Assembly (NCBI RefSeq): GCF_000208925.1
Contig: NW_001914962.1
Coordinates: forward strand, 1 to 50,805
DNA length: 50,805 nucleotides
Origin: Entamoeba histolytica HM-1:IMSS
Lineage: Eukaryota > Evosea > Mastigamoebida > Endamoebidae
Direction: 5' to 3'
The notes below the pieces were generated by a model. The model saw nothing but the letters and a program-made list of their open reading frames with translations, was not told the origin of the DNA and made no database searches. Shown one piece after another: positions 19,717 to 30,319 of this stretch. Position numbers and translations under genes: made by a program. Within the stretch, counting starts at the first letter, position 1, and each line of letters begins with the position of its first letter.

Positions 19717-20366
19717 TCAGAATGGTGCTAAATCATCTTCATTAGGAAGAAGTGGGTCTGTTTCTTGGTCTTCTAAATGAGCTTTATTACTTTTTGTTAT
19801 CCAATAAAGACAAAACAGAAGAGACTCAATGAATAATATAAGTAATAAGAAAATAATTGACATATAACCTAATGACTTCAAACCAATTCCAACTGCTTTA
19901 TAACAATTCCTTCCTCTAGGTGTTGTAACATTACAATCATAATAATGATTCCACCCACAACATTTGAACTGAAAATATGAACATCATCAATGTCATAAAG
20001 ATTTTATAAAAAAAACATAAAACAAACATTACGTTCAACTGAATGTAATTGAAGAGATTGGTCATTAACTTTTTTTACATTATAAATTAATCTAATAGAA
20101 GTAATTATTAAAACAATAGTAAATAATACTGTGAAACATTCTAACAAAATAGAAAATTTCTTTGGATAAGTGTCACTCATAAAATATCCAGAAATTACTC
20201 CAATAATTCCAGTGACAATAAATGAAAATCCAACTGAAATAAGTCTTATTCCAATAAAGTCTTGTTTCATATATTTAATAGAAGTAATAAGTCCAATTAA
20301 TAAGAATAATAAACTCATAACAATTTGTGATATACATAAAATTTTCTTTGATTGATTTTTGTTCAT
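19717..20366 (-). CDS. Tetraspanin, two exons
   Basis: Exon 1 is 20366-20028 and exon 2 is 19968-19717, with a 59-nt intron (19969-20027) that starts GTTTGTT and ends CAG, phase 0. The spliced protein has 196 residues: TM1 (CISQIVMSLLFLLIGLI), TM2 and TM3 in exon 1, then a short extracellular loop that opens with FKCCGWNHYYDC, so the tetraspanin CCG motif sits right after the splice. Further cysteines, TM4 (MSIIFLLLILFIESLLFC) and a cytoplasmic tail ending in EDDLAPF follow. Tetraspanins organise membrane microdomains and partner proteins. The gene is convergent with the P-glycoprotein gene, with stop codons 87 bp apart. Without splicing the frame ends shortly after exon 1, which would lose the CCG loop. 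Confidence 0.88.
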
Positions 20367-20649
20367 TAAATTAATTTTAAAGTTTTTTTTTTAGATACTT
20401 TTTATTTTTTTATTTTTTTTGAGAATTTTCTTAGCAGAAAAAGAATAAAACAAAACTAAAATATCTTCATTTTAAAGAAGATACAAAACAAGATAATTTG
20501 AAAAAACAAAAAAGAAATATTAAAAAAAAAAAATAACATGACACAAACTTTTAGAAAATAAAACACCTTTGAGGAACCAAAGGGAATTTTCTGTTCTTAA
20601 AATTATTTGATTTTTTCATACTTGGAAGAACCAACTAGAAAATATAGTT
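20367..20649. other. Divergent intergenic region, tetraspanin / RasGEF
   Basis: About 280 bp shared by two diverging genes. It includes two GGAACCAA/AGAACCAA words (about 20572 and 20629), possibly related to the Entamoeba GAAC element, in addition to long A and T runs. No gene is present. Confidence 0.4.
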
Positions 20650-23383
20650 ATGAACTATTCAACACGGGGGATCCAAGAAATTACCCATGACATTTATTCA
20701 CTTATTGGAAAAGTTCAACAAGGCATTGTTTGCTCTTATCATAATACTTATTTCTATTTTTTTTTATTTATTTTCATTACTCTTCTGATTATTTACAATC
20801 TCATTTTAAAATGAAAAGAAATGTATTTATAAGTAGAAAAAAGAAGGAGAAGAGGAGTTTAACATAACCAACAAAATAAGTGAATTAATTGATGAACTCA
20901 GTTATTGTATTCCTTTTACTCCATCAATACAAGACAAAGTTATTAATGCGTTTAATACCCTTGATTCATGTTCTGAAGATGGTGCTGATCTTTTAGGGAA
21001 TTTACTCTCTATTCAAACTATTGTTGTTGAAATTACAGGAATTTTACCACCACCCCCTCCAAGAAAGAAATCAGGGTTTTCTTCTATTAAACCCACTGAG
21101 AAAAATACAAAACATCGCTCATCTGGGTTTTTAAATAGACAAGGAAAATTTAATTATGCATCTCCTTCAGTTGCCCAAAGCCAGAAACCATTTTTAAGAA
21201 GAGAAAGTAGTAGTACTCTATCATCCTCTTCATTAATTAATTCAAGAAGTTTAACTTGTTCAGAACATTCACTCATTCAAACTAATCAATATGTAGATAT
21301 TATGAAATGTCTTCCCCCTGATGCAACTATAGAACAGATTGAATATATATTAAATAGAGTAAAAGAAATGTTAGAAAAAAGAAAAAAAGAATTAGAAATT
21401 AAACTTATTAAACCTAATTACTCACAAGTATTTAAATCATCAAAACATGGAGATATTGTTTCTGTTTATCGTGAATGTCAAGCAAATGCAACTGCGAACA
21501 AAATTATTTCAGGAATGAATATCAAAGATGCAATTAAACAATATTATGAAAGTATTGATATATTTTCTATGGAAAGAAATGGATTACCAACACAATTGGA
21601 TGTGGCAGGATTTGCTATCAGAAAAAGTTCTACTAAAATGAGAATTATTGCAGCCATGACACGACAAACACATTTTTTAAAACAACATGAAATTGAAAAT
21701 GATGATATGTGGTTGAGAATGGAAGAGTATGAAAAAATAGCATATATAGAACTAATAAAAGTCACAGCAACAGTCCCTTCATTAATTGAAGATATTACAT
21801 GTTTTGGTGCATTAGAAAAATTTACTGAATTAGAAATTGCGGCAAATGCTTTAAAAGAGGCATGTGTTCAATTAGTCAATTTTGTTCCACAAGTTTTTCT
21901 AAAAGCTGCTCAAGTAGTAGGAGAAAGAATGGAGCAATATTTTGTTGAAGCAACAGAAGATATGAAAGATATTTTTAGTAGCTCAATTTCTAAATTAAAG
22001 GAAATTGATATTCATTCTGGAAGAACGTCGAGTGGAATTATTGCTGTTGAGAGTGCATCAAAAGCACTTCAAGCTGCAGGATCAGAATTATTAGGTGTTG
22101 TATGGGAAATTATTCATTTTAAACCAAAAGATGAAGGAAAAATGACATTCCAACCATATGAAAAAGCTGTTTTGAGAATTGACCGTGGATATCGTTTAGA
22201 GCATATTTGTTTACTAGAATTAATAGCTATTTGTACTTCTGTGATGAATAACTTAAGATTATACATTGCTGCATTAAAGACTCTTGGAGAAAATAATGTT
22301 TCATTGACATCAAAAATTAATTGTAGTGATAGTTTGAAAGTTATTAGTATAAAAGGAAAGGTTGTTGCTGGTGGATTAATTGGACTACTAATTGAAGGAA
22401 GAAATAATGATACTGTTAAAGATGTTATATATTCAGTATTAGCCCATTATGGTGGACAGATTGGAGAAATACTAAGAAAATTACCACAAGAACATTGTGC
22501 GGTTATTACTCAAACAATCATCCAAACACTTTATAATGAGATAAATATTCCTCAGGTTTGGGAATTCCTTAATGAAGGAAACTCTCCAATGAATGAAGCA
22601 TTAAAAGTAAGAATGAGTACAGCAGAAGATATTATGAAAAAAGAACGTGCACGGTGTATGTCTCCAATATATGATTTTTTTGTTCCATCAGAGCCAAAAT
22701 CACCATTAATTTTATTGGCTGAACTTGACTCAATGACTATTGCAAGGCAATTAACTGCAATTTCATTTGACCAATATTTTAAGCTTAGAACAAATGACTT
22801 TTTCTCTAAAGGAACATCAATTCAATTGATCCAAGCAAGAATAAATGATTTAAGTAATTGGACATGCAACTCAGTATTATCCTTCACAGATTTTGAAAGT
22901 AGAGCATTTATGAAAAATCATTTTATTGAAATCTTAAAAAAATTACAAGAATTAGGAGACTTTAACTCTGCATTTGGAATATTTGATGGATTGCTTCATA
23001 TCTCTATTGTTTTTGGAACAAAATACATTTCAGAGAAAGCGAATAAATTTATTGATGAGACAAGTAAATTATATGGAAATTTTAAAAGCCTTAAAGTAGC
23101 ATATAAAAAACATTCACTTTGTATTCCATATATTGGTTCAGTGTTAGAATCAATTGAAGAAATAAAACGTGAAGAACCTTTCTTTTATCAACAGAAAGGA
23201 GAAGATGAAAAATATATAAATTTTGTTCAGTCAAAAGAGATTTATGAAGTTGTAGTAGATTATTTAAAATATCAAAAAGAAGATTATTACATTGCAAAAA
23301 TAGAACCGTTACATTCATATTTAACAAATTTGCCTTGTTTTGATCAGAGTGTATTAGATAAATTAAGAGAATATCATGAATAA
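20650..23383 (+). CDS. Ras guanine nucleotide exchange factor (RasGEF), two exons
   Basis: The frame is open from 20837 to 23383 but has no ATG before 21302. A short upstream exon solves this: 20650-20727 (26 codons, MNYSTRGIQEITHD...), a 109-nt intron that starts GTTTGCT and ends GTAG (20728-20836), then exon 2 in phase 0. The product is about 874 residues. A proline run (PPPPPPRKK) and a Ser-rich basic part follow the first helices. The CDC25-type catalytic domain lies at the C-terminus (about residue 640 on): LILLAELDSMTIARQLTAISF, SNWTCNSVLSF, FIEILKKLQELGDFNSAFGIFDGL, CIPYIG, INFVQSKEIYEVV and the end helix LREYHE. It activates Ras-like GTPases. The middle (about 200-600) is helical and may hold the N-terminal GEF support helices. 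Confidence 0.85.
20728..20836 (+). other. Predicted intron of the RasGEF gene
   Basis: 109 nt, donor GTTTGCT and acceptor GTAG. It keeps phase 0 on both sides and supplies the ATG that the long exon lacks. Confidence 0.7.
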
Positions 23384-23508
23384 CAAAATATTATTGTTCA
23401 ATTTTATTATTATATTTCCTTTTTTTAACATATTAAAAATAGATTTCAAGTTTTTCTTAGTAAAAGTTAAAAATAAAAAGGAAAAAAACTAACATTCTCT
23501 CTTATATC

Positions 23509-25033
23509 ATGTCCGAACAATACAAATACCTCTTAGATCATCCACCTAAACAATGTAATTATGATGAGTCATTAAAAGGATTAGTAATGGCGCCATTTTC
23601 TGAAGGTGAACCTATTCCAGTAAGATTTATGTTAACTAAGATGTTTGTTATTTCTATTTATAAAAATAAAGAAGAAAGGAAATAAAATAAAACCCCATTT
23701 TAATATTAATTTAAATAGCAATCCATATAACTTCTCTCTTTTTGTATTTCATAGTGCTGAAAAAGACCTTAAAGATATTGAAGATGAAATGATGATGGTA
23801 AGTAAAATGTTTAAAGCACGTATTATTGCATTTGATTATCCAGGATATGGATTAAATAAAAATAAGAAAGATGTTTCAATGGAAAAGATGCTTGATAGTA
23901 TTTTTGATGTAATGGCACATAAAGGATATAGAGAAGATAGAACTCTTATTCTTGGATATTCTCATGGATGTGGACCAGCATTACAATATGCATCTATTTT
24001 ATCTGAAAGAAAGAAAGCATCTTTATCATTAGAAACAAATGGGATTATTTTATTTTATCCTGTAGACACAATTCCATTAGGAATTGACTATCATTTTCAA
24101 TCATTTTTCAATTCAGTTCAAAATGTAGTTTATTATCACGTATTAATGATGGTTCCAAAACATGATAAATTCTTTAATTCAATGAAAGAAATAGAAAAAA
24201 TAAGAAAATCAGATGAAAATTATAAAAGTAGAGTAGAGGTTTGTGTACATAATTTTTCTCGTTTAAAACCAACATCATTAAATAGAAAACGATTAATAGA
24301 TATTCATGATAGTACATATCCTTGGTTTAAGAAGGTTGATGCTCAAATTACAAAATATAAAGTTAATAAACTTAATATTTCTATGGCAATTACTACTGTA
24401 TTAAAACTTAATAAAAAAATTCCACCATTACCAACTCATAGTGATTTCTTAATCAATCAATTTTTGAATAGAAATAGATTAGATGAATTAATTCCTATTT
24501 TTGAAGAAAAGAGGTTATATTCTACAGTATTTGTTATTATGAATAATTTAGAAAATAGTTCTTTAATTGGAGAGGATCGTTCAATTGTAGATAGGTTAAA
24601 TAGAATTTGTAGAGTATTTAAACCTATTATTACTAAAGACTGGAAAACTCTTAGACATGATATGCTTTGTGAAACTCTTACTAGAATAGATCAAACTACT
24701 GATATTTTAGATAAAAAAACAAAAGCTCTTCAAAGTAGTAAAAAAGTAGAAGTACCAGAAGGTACTTTTAATAACAATGAGATTGAAATGGATTCTGAAT
24801 CTAGTGGTGGAGATAATTTAAGTGAACAAACGTTCATTACTCTAAACGGTAAAAAGGTATTAAATCCAAAGAAAAAAACTATTGGTGGTGCTACATCAAA
24901 TAAATTCGTTGTTCCTCAATGGGCAAAAGGAATTGAATGTGACTTTACAGTGTTTGTTAAACAACCAATTAATTTTTCTGATTATTTCTTATGTAAAGAA
25001 TCATTACACAAAAAGCATTCAAACACTAATTAA
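23509..25033 (+). CDS. Alpha/beta hydrolase (ABHD-like serine hydrolase), two exons
   Basis: Exon 1 is 23509-23642 (MSEQYKYLLDHPPKQ...). A 76-nt intron (23643-23718, GTTTGTT...AATAG) follows, then exon 2 is 23719-25033. The spliced protein has 482 residues. The fold shows a strand FSLFVFHSAEKDLKD in the oxyanion position, FDYPGYG, and the nucleophile elbow GYSHGCG (G-x-S-x-G) after TLIL. These are typical of ABHD17/ABHD13-like enzymes, which in other organisms act as acyl-protein thioesterases or lipases. Asp and His of the triad are plausible in MMVPKHDKF (Asp in KHD) and a later His but are not certain. A long C-terminal extension (about 200-480) is not part of the hydrolase and is unrecognised. 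A second in-frame acceptor at 23754 would remove 12 residues including the FVFH strand, so I prefer the first. Confidence 0.75.
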
Positions 25034-25155
25034 TAATTCAATTTACGTTTAATATTATTTTCTACTCTTTTTATTTGAAATTATTTTTAAATAAAGGATA
25101 AATTGGAGGAATAGGTCTAAACAGAAATTTAATCCAATTATTGATAAATCCTTGA

Positions 25156-26082
25156 TTATATATATCTCTTTTTAATTCTTTCATTCGTTGTAATTCCTCG
25201 TGATATTTGATATATATGAAATATAAGTAATGTAAAAACAAGCCCAAAACAAGGAACACAATAAATACATGTTAATGGTCTAATTATTGAGTCTTTGAAA
25301 AAATAAATAAAGAATAAATTATTTGAACAAACTCTACAAACCAGTGAGACTTCCAATTATCAAAAAACCTTGTCCAAGTCAATGGATATTGAATCCCAAT
25401 AAAAAGGCTTATGAAAGATGTTATAATTAAATAAAATAAATATACAGAACAAAAAAATACTATTCCCATATATGATTTATAATTTCTTCTTCCAATACAA
25501 TTTCCTAACCATGGACAATGATGATCAAATTCTTCAACACAATTATTACAAATTCTGCAATGAGAACATCTCAATGGTTTAATTATTAAACATGTCATAC
25601 AAAATTTTCTTGATGCAACAATATTATCTGGTAATATCACATCAATTCTTGAATTATTTAATTCATCATTACCATTGCCAATTCTATATTTCCTTGGAAT
25701 AATTCCTGGGTTTGAATAACACGCTTTGAAATAAAAGATACAAACAATAATAAACAAAAGTAAAAATGGAACAATCAACAATGGATATACTCTATAGAAA
25801 TTTGGAATTCTAAAATTAAAATTTAGTTGTTCTTTATCAAAAGAAGTAAAATACAAACGTTGAAATGCAATACAAAACAGTAGGAAAAAAGAACAATATC
25901 ATTGAAAAAAAATTCTTATAAAATCCACCTCCAAAGACACAATGAGAATGACACCAGTGTTTTGAATGTGGTGGAGTTTCATGATATAATCTATAAAATG
26001 ATTTTTCACAATCTGTATTAATTAAAATTCTTTTTTCTTCTTCGTTGTATGGTGAAAGTATATACATTGTTTCTTTGTCCAT
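25156..26082 (-). CDS. DHHC palmitoyltransferase, three exons, apparent 3' frameshift
   Basis: Exons 26082-25859, 25809-25333 and 25279-25156 are separated by introns of 49 nt (GTTTGTA...TTTAG) and 53 nt (GTTTGTT...TTAG). The spliced product has 274 residues: a luminal N-terminal part, TM1 and TM2 (exon 1 end / exon 2 start), DPG-like NPGIIPR, the zinc-rich core CMTC...RCSHCRICNNCVEEFDHHCPWLGNCIG with the DHHC active cysteine, TM3, then TM4 and ITTNERIKK, the TTxE motif. It S-acylates proteins at Golgi or plasma membrane. Right after TTNERIK the frame closes (KKRYI stop). The next frame continues RDIYNQGFINNWIKFLF to 25071, which matches the conserved tail of DHHC enzymes. One extra A in an A5 run (25169-25173 on the plus strand, T5) would explain this. 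Confidence 0.85.
25280..25332 (-). other. Predicted intron 2 of the DHHC gene
   Basis: 53 nt, GTTTGTT to TTAG. It joins WFVE to PLTC in frame. The alternative donor GTTTGTA 11 bases upstream would create an immediate TGA. Confidence 0.75.
25810..25858 (-). other. Predicted intron 1 of the DHHC gene
   Basis: 49 nt, GTTTGTA to TTTTAG. It joins CIST to IPNFYRV in frame, between TM1 and TM2. Confidence 0.75.
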
Positions 26083-26375
26083 TAGTTGGTTTAATGAATA
26101 ACTTAGTTTTTATGAAAAAAAAAACATTTTATTTGTTTAAAAATAAAATTTTGTTTTTTGTTTAATTTTCAAAAAAATTGTTATTAAATATTTATATTTT
26201 GTTATTATTATTTTAACAGAAATAATAATATTAAAATAAAAATTTGTACTACTTAAAAAAGTGATGGAGTCGTGTTTAATGAATCACATTTATAACATAA
26301 TTCTATGTAACTATAATAAACTAAATAAATAGGTTTGTGAGAGAAAAATAATTATTATAACAAAAATGAACTAAA
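26083..26375. other. AT-rich intergenic region
   Basis: No gene is seen between the 5' end of the DHHC gene and the 3' end of the myotubularin gene (both minus strand). Confidence 0.45.
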
Positions 26376-29165
26376 TTATAATGAATGAAATTTGTGATAT
26401 TGTAGATAATATTTTCTCCATAAAACTGGTACTTGCTTCTCCAAAAATGATAAATTTAATATACTTGTTGAAGGGTGGTATGATGGATTTACAAATCGAC
26501 ATTGAATTTCTTTATTATTTAATATATTCCAAAGTGATTCAGGTCGAGGATTGATTGGCTCAACACAATTAAATAAGAAATTACCAAAATAACATGAATA
26601 AGTCTGTTGAATAATTTCTATCAAAAATGTTTCATTAAATTCAAATTCTTTTGGAAAAATTCTCATAAATTGGTAAATACAATCTATGAACTGAAGAAAT
26701 ATTGGAGAATATTCATTAATACTTTGAGTGGATATAAAATGGCGACACCGATCTTGAAATTTATGTCCAAAAGCAATCCAGTCTTTGTCTATTAATGCTT
26801 CTAGTCCTTCTATTGTTCGATAATATGGATCAATAATAATTTCAACTAAACTAACGATTTGACTTGTTCGGTCCCATCCATCAGAACAATGAATAAGTAA
26901 AGAATTTCCATTAAGAAATTTATTTGTTGTTAAATAAGTTCCTTTAAGTATTTTATTGATGTGATATAACCATTTTGAACTAGTAATCATTTTCATACCA
27001 TCTGTTGCACCAACATTACAATAAGAGAGTTTCTTTGTAACAGATGTTAATTCAAGAAAACTTTCTCTCATTTTATGAATATTATCAATTTCTAAAAAGA
27101 TAATCTCTGAATTTTTATAATATCGAATATCTTCAAACCCCATACCTTTAATCAAATTAGCAGATGCATTTAATTTAGGTCTACAATCAATGATGCTAAT
27201 TCGTTTATTTTTTGATAATTGAGCTGCTTTTTCTAATAATTTTTCATCACTAAAACATCTACTTGTTTTTAATCCTACTAATGGTTGACTACTTCTCATA
27301 ATAACACCTTTTTCTCTATTCCACCAAGTAGCTGCTGGAATTCTTCCTTTACTTCTAAATCCAATAACTTGATTAATTTCTTCTTCATTTACAATTGGAA
27401 CAACAACTTTATTTGGGTATCCTTTTACATCAATCCGTACTAAATTCATTCCACTTTTATTCCATTCTAATCTTTCAAGCTCTTTGTCATAATATATAGG
27501 ACTTTCATAATTCCCCCTAAAATAAAACATTTCATGAAGTCTTCCACGCCCTACAGCTTTCATAATAATATCTTCTAATTCATCAGCTTTATTTCCATCG
27601 AAAAAAGCTAAACTAAATTGATGAAAATTTTTACATTTAACTAACACACAACAATAATTTCCAATAGAAGGTAATAACACTTTTTCTTTTTTAATTTCAT
27701 AGAATAATGGAATAGGTATTTCAAATCCTTCTTCAGAACATAGTCTTCTTGGTGAAGAAAATAATCCATCATCTTCTTGGTTATCATAATCTCCTTTTTC
27801 TACTCTAAAAATTATTCTAGCTGATGTAATAATTAAAGATCCTGCAATAAATTTAAGTCCAATACATGTAACAGGTGGTCCAGCTTTATATTGTAAATGT
27901 AAATGAAGAATTCCTGAATAAATTTTTACAAGATGTTCATATGGATAACAACTCAAATTATTATTTAAAGTTTCTTCTCTATTATTACTTACAACTCCCT
28001 CTTTTTCATTAATTTGATTTATTTTAGTCAATTGGGTATTAATTTTATTATCATTATTCTTATATTCTTTTTCTTTTATTTCTTTTAATTCTTCTTCATG
28101 TAATGCACTAGCAGATAAAATCATTTTCATTTCTTTGTTCACAGCTTGAAGACTAATAAAGTCTGTCTCTTTCATCTCAAGGTCTTTTAATTTCCTATTT
28201 TCAGTTACAATTACATTGTTAATAGTTAAACAAACAGAACTGTTTAATGTAGTTTGAACACTTTCCAAGTTTGTCCCCATTATAGCCTGAACTGATAACT
28301 CAACAAATTCTCCAACATTATCTACAACATTCTTAGTTTTAAGTTTTTTTAATGCAGTGATAACATTTTTATTTTGAATTGTTTGTTTAATTTCTTGTTT
28401 TAATTGTTTCTTTTTATGTGGATTACACTCATTACAACATTCTGCAAATATGTTATGTGATACTGATGATATTGATTCAAAGACTTTTTTAATTGGACTT
28501 GGAATTTTAGACTTAGATGATGGGAAACGGGCAATTAATTTTGACCACCATTCTGCTTCAATATAATTTGCCATTTGAAGAATAAATACAGTTTTAGTAT
28601 CTATTGAAAGGAAGATATTAGTTGGTGATGAGTGAACATAAACACATGAATGAATAGGTAATGAAACGTCAATCACAGGAAATGAAAATTCATCAGTCGT
28701 AAGGTAAAAATAAAGGTGATAATTTTGAGATAAAACAAGATGAGATGATGTGAATTGAAGATTGTCTTGTATTAAACAATCACAAAATTTCATTGACCCT
28801 TCATGTAATACTGTTACTAAACTATACACTGGTTGAAAAGATTCAAAAAAGAATTGAGATTTTTCTATTTCTCTTTGAACAGATTCATTTGAGAATAATG
28901 CATTAATTAATGTTTGTAAATCATCAATTTTTTCTTTACTTTCTAATATCACTTCTTCTGACCAATCTTTTAATAAAATAGATCGAGTAGTTGTTAATTT
29001 TTGTAAAGAAATTAAATATTTAATAAATTCTTTCCATCTTCGATAAACATTCCACATTAACTCAACTGAAGTAACAGTTATTTTAACTATTACCTCATTC
29101 GTTTTCTCATTTTTTTGGCATGAATCAACTCTTACTTGAAAGTAATTTTCAATCTCTTCATTCAT
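26376..29165 (-). CDS. Myotubularin-family phosphoinositide 3-phosphatase with N-terminal PX-like domain
   Basis: A 929-residue single-exon protein. Residues about 1-115 resemble a PX domain (NYFQVRVDSC, VYRRWKEFIKYL, SQFFFESFQP), which would bind phosphoinositides. Residues about 120-220 look like a PH-type fold ending in EAEWWSKLIARF. A coiled-coil/linker follows. A PH-GRAM-like part occurs around 410-540 (GPPVTCIGLKFIAGSLIITSARIIF). The phosphatase domain starts near 560 and has the catalytic loop HCSDGWDRT with Cys760 and Arg766 (CX5R), so it looks active. Typical neighbours such as RSSQPLVGL and the WIAFGHKFQDRC motif are present. Myotubularins dephosphorylate PI3P and PI(3,5)P2 on endosomes, here probably in the endo-/phagocytic pathway. 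The PX-plus-PH arrangement in front of the GRAM is unusual compared with animal MTMs. Confidence 0.9.
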   Translation of the reverse strand: MNEEIENYFQVRVDSCQKNEKTNEVIVKITVTSVELMWNVYRRWKEFIKYLISLQKLTTTRSILLKDWSEEVILESKEKIDDLQTLINALFSNESVQREIEKSQFFFESFQPVYSLVTVLHEGSMKFCDCLIQDNLQFTSSHLVLSQNYHLYFYLTTDEFSFPVIDVSLPIHSCVYVHSSPTNIFLSIDTKTVFILQMANYIEAEWWSKLIARFPSSKSKIPSPIKKVFESISSVSHNIFAECCNECNPHKKKQLKQEIKQTIQNKNVITALKKLKTKNVVDNVGEFVELSVQAIMGTNLESVQTTLNSSVCLTINNVIVTENRKLKDLEMKETDFISLQAVNKEMKMILSASALHEEELKEIKEKEYKNNDNKINTQLTKINQINEKEGVVSNNREETLNNNLSCYPYEHLVKIYSGILHLHLQYKAGPPVTCIGLKFIAGSLIITSARIIFRVEKGDYDNQEDDGLFSSPRRLCSEEGFEIPIPLFYEIKKEKVLLPSIGNYCCVLVKCKNFHQFSLAFFDGNKADELEDIIMKAVGRGRLHEMFYFRGNYESPIYYDKELERLEWNKSGMNLVRIDVKGYPNKVVVPIVNEEEINQVIGFRSKGRIPAATWWNREKGVIMRSSQPLVGLKTSRCFSDEKLLEKAAQLSKNKRISIIDCRPKLNASANLIKGMGFEDIRYYKNSEIIFLEIDNIHKMRESFLELTSVTKKLSYCNVGATDGMKMITSSKWLYHINKILKGTYLTTNKFLNGNSLLIHCSDGWDRTSQIVSLVEIIIDPYYRTIEGLEALIDKDWIAFGHKFQDRCRHFISTQSINEYSPIFLQFIDCIYQFMRIFPKEFEFNETFLIEIIQQTYSCYFGNFLFNCVEPINPRPESLWNILNNKEIQCRFVNPSYHPSTSILNLSFLEKQVPVLWRKYYLQYHKFHSL

Positions 29166-29776
29166 CTTAATTCTCCATCTTTTGGAGTTTTGTTTTTATT
29201 TTTTATTTTTTGTTTTTTTAATAAAAACAAATCAACTTCTATAAGTTTGTATTTCAATAACACAAATAAATGTTACTTAATTATTTAAAGTATGTTTTCC
29301 TTTTCTTTTCTTTTATTTTCTTTTCTTTTAAAATTTTTTTCCATATCTTATTTTTGACGTTTTAGTTTCAATTAAAAGGAGAATAAGAAAAAAACTTGAA
29401 ATTATGAGCTATAATTACGTTCAACAACAAAAAAGCAAACCTAAATTAAAAATCTTTAGAAAGAAAGAGACACTAAGTAGTTATTAATATAAAAATGATA
29501 AAAAAACTATAAAAAATTAATATTATTCTTTATAATTATTAATATAAAGAAGAAAAGTCTCAAACTAAATATAGAATAATTTTTTCCTTTATCTCTCATA
29601 ACTATGGATTTATAGTAATATATTAAATTGAATGGTTTATCACTTTCATCTCTCAACTTTCAGCAAATGAAAAATGCTTTATTTAGAATTATAAACAGAC
29701 GAAAACTAAAAAGGATAATTTTAGATATTTCAAAAAAAAAAAACATCTTGTAATTGATTAATTCAGTAAAAAGATA
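29166..29776. other. AT-rich divergent intergenic region
   Basis: No gene is seen. It contains a short TTTTC microsatellite-like run at about 29298-29332 and several A-runs. It is shared by the myotubularin gene (minus) and the small membrane protein gene (plus). Confidence 0.5.
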
Positions 29777-30241
29777 ATGGTAACTATCAACTTATCAAAA
29801 ATCGGTAAGATTGTTATTTTCGTTTGGACTATCGTTTCTGGAATCTTAATGCTTATTACTGGTATTACCCATTTTTGTAAGAATAAGTATTCTAAGTATA
29901 GGTCACCAAGTAAATTCCCTGCTTTTACATCTCAAAGTGGATTGGCACTTCTATTTCAGGCATTATTCTGTATTGTTTTTGGATTAATGTTTATTCTTCT
30001 TCCATTCTTTTCATTCCTTGGTAAAGTTAAATTTATTAAAACTATTACCATTTGTTATAACAGAGCAACACTCATTGTCTTCTATCTTGTTGGAGGACTT
30101 TTAATGTTCCCTTTATGTGGATGGATGGGACTTATCTTTGCAATTATTTTCTGGCTTTCTCTTCTTCTTATCATTGCTTCATTCTTCATCACTAAGAATA
30201 TTTCTACATTCAAAAGTGAAAGTTCTTCTGATAAAAATTAA
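29777..30241 (+). CDS. Small four-TM protein, COPI-associated/TVP15-like
   Basis: A 154-residue protein with four hydrophobic segments (about 11-30, 50-80, 95-112, 117-145). The pattern CYNRATLIVFYLVGGLLMFPLCGWMGLIFAI resembles the COPI-associated / TVP15 family of Golgi and early secretory membranes, in which an R-G-x-x-Y/F type stretch sits in the third segment. The short N-terminus and Lys/Ser-rich C-terminal tail would be cytosolic. The assignment rests on topology and one motif, so it is tentative. It could also be a generic small tetraspan protein. Confidence 0.55.
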   Translation: MVTINLSKIGKIVIFVWTIVSGILMLITGITHFCKNKYSKYRSPSKFPAFTSQSGLALLFQALFCIVFGLMFILLPFFSFLGKVKFIKTITICYNRATLIVFYLVGGLLMFPLCGWMGLIFAIIFWLSLLLIIASFFITKNISTFKSESSSDKN

Positions 30242-30319
30242 TTTATTTCTTAATCCGTATTTTTTTATAATTGTTTTTAAGTAAAATAAACTATAAATCA
30301 CTAAGTTAATTTTTACAAC

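Noticed and set aside
23719..23754. Alternative acceptor in the hydrolase gene (TCATAG at 23754)
   Set aside because: In frame, but it would remove the FVFH strand expected in the fold, so the upstream acceptor is preferred.
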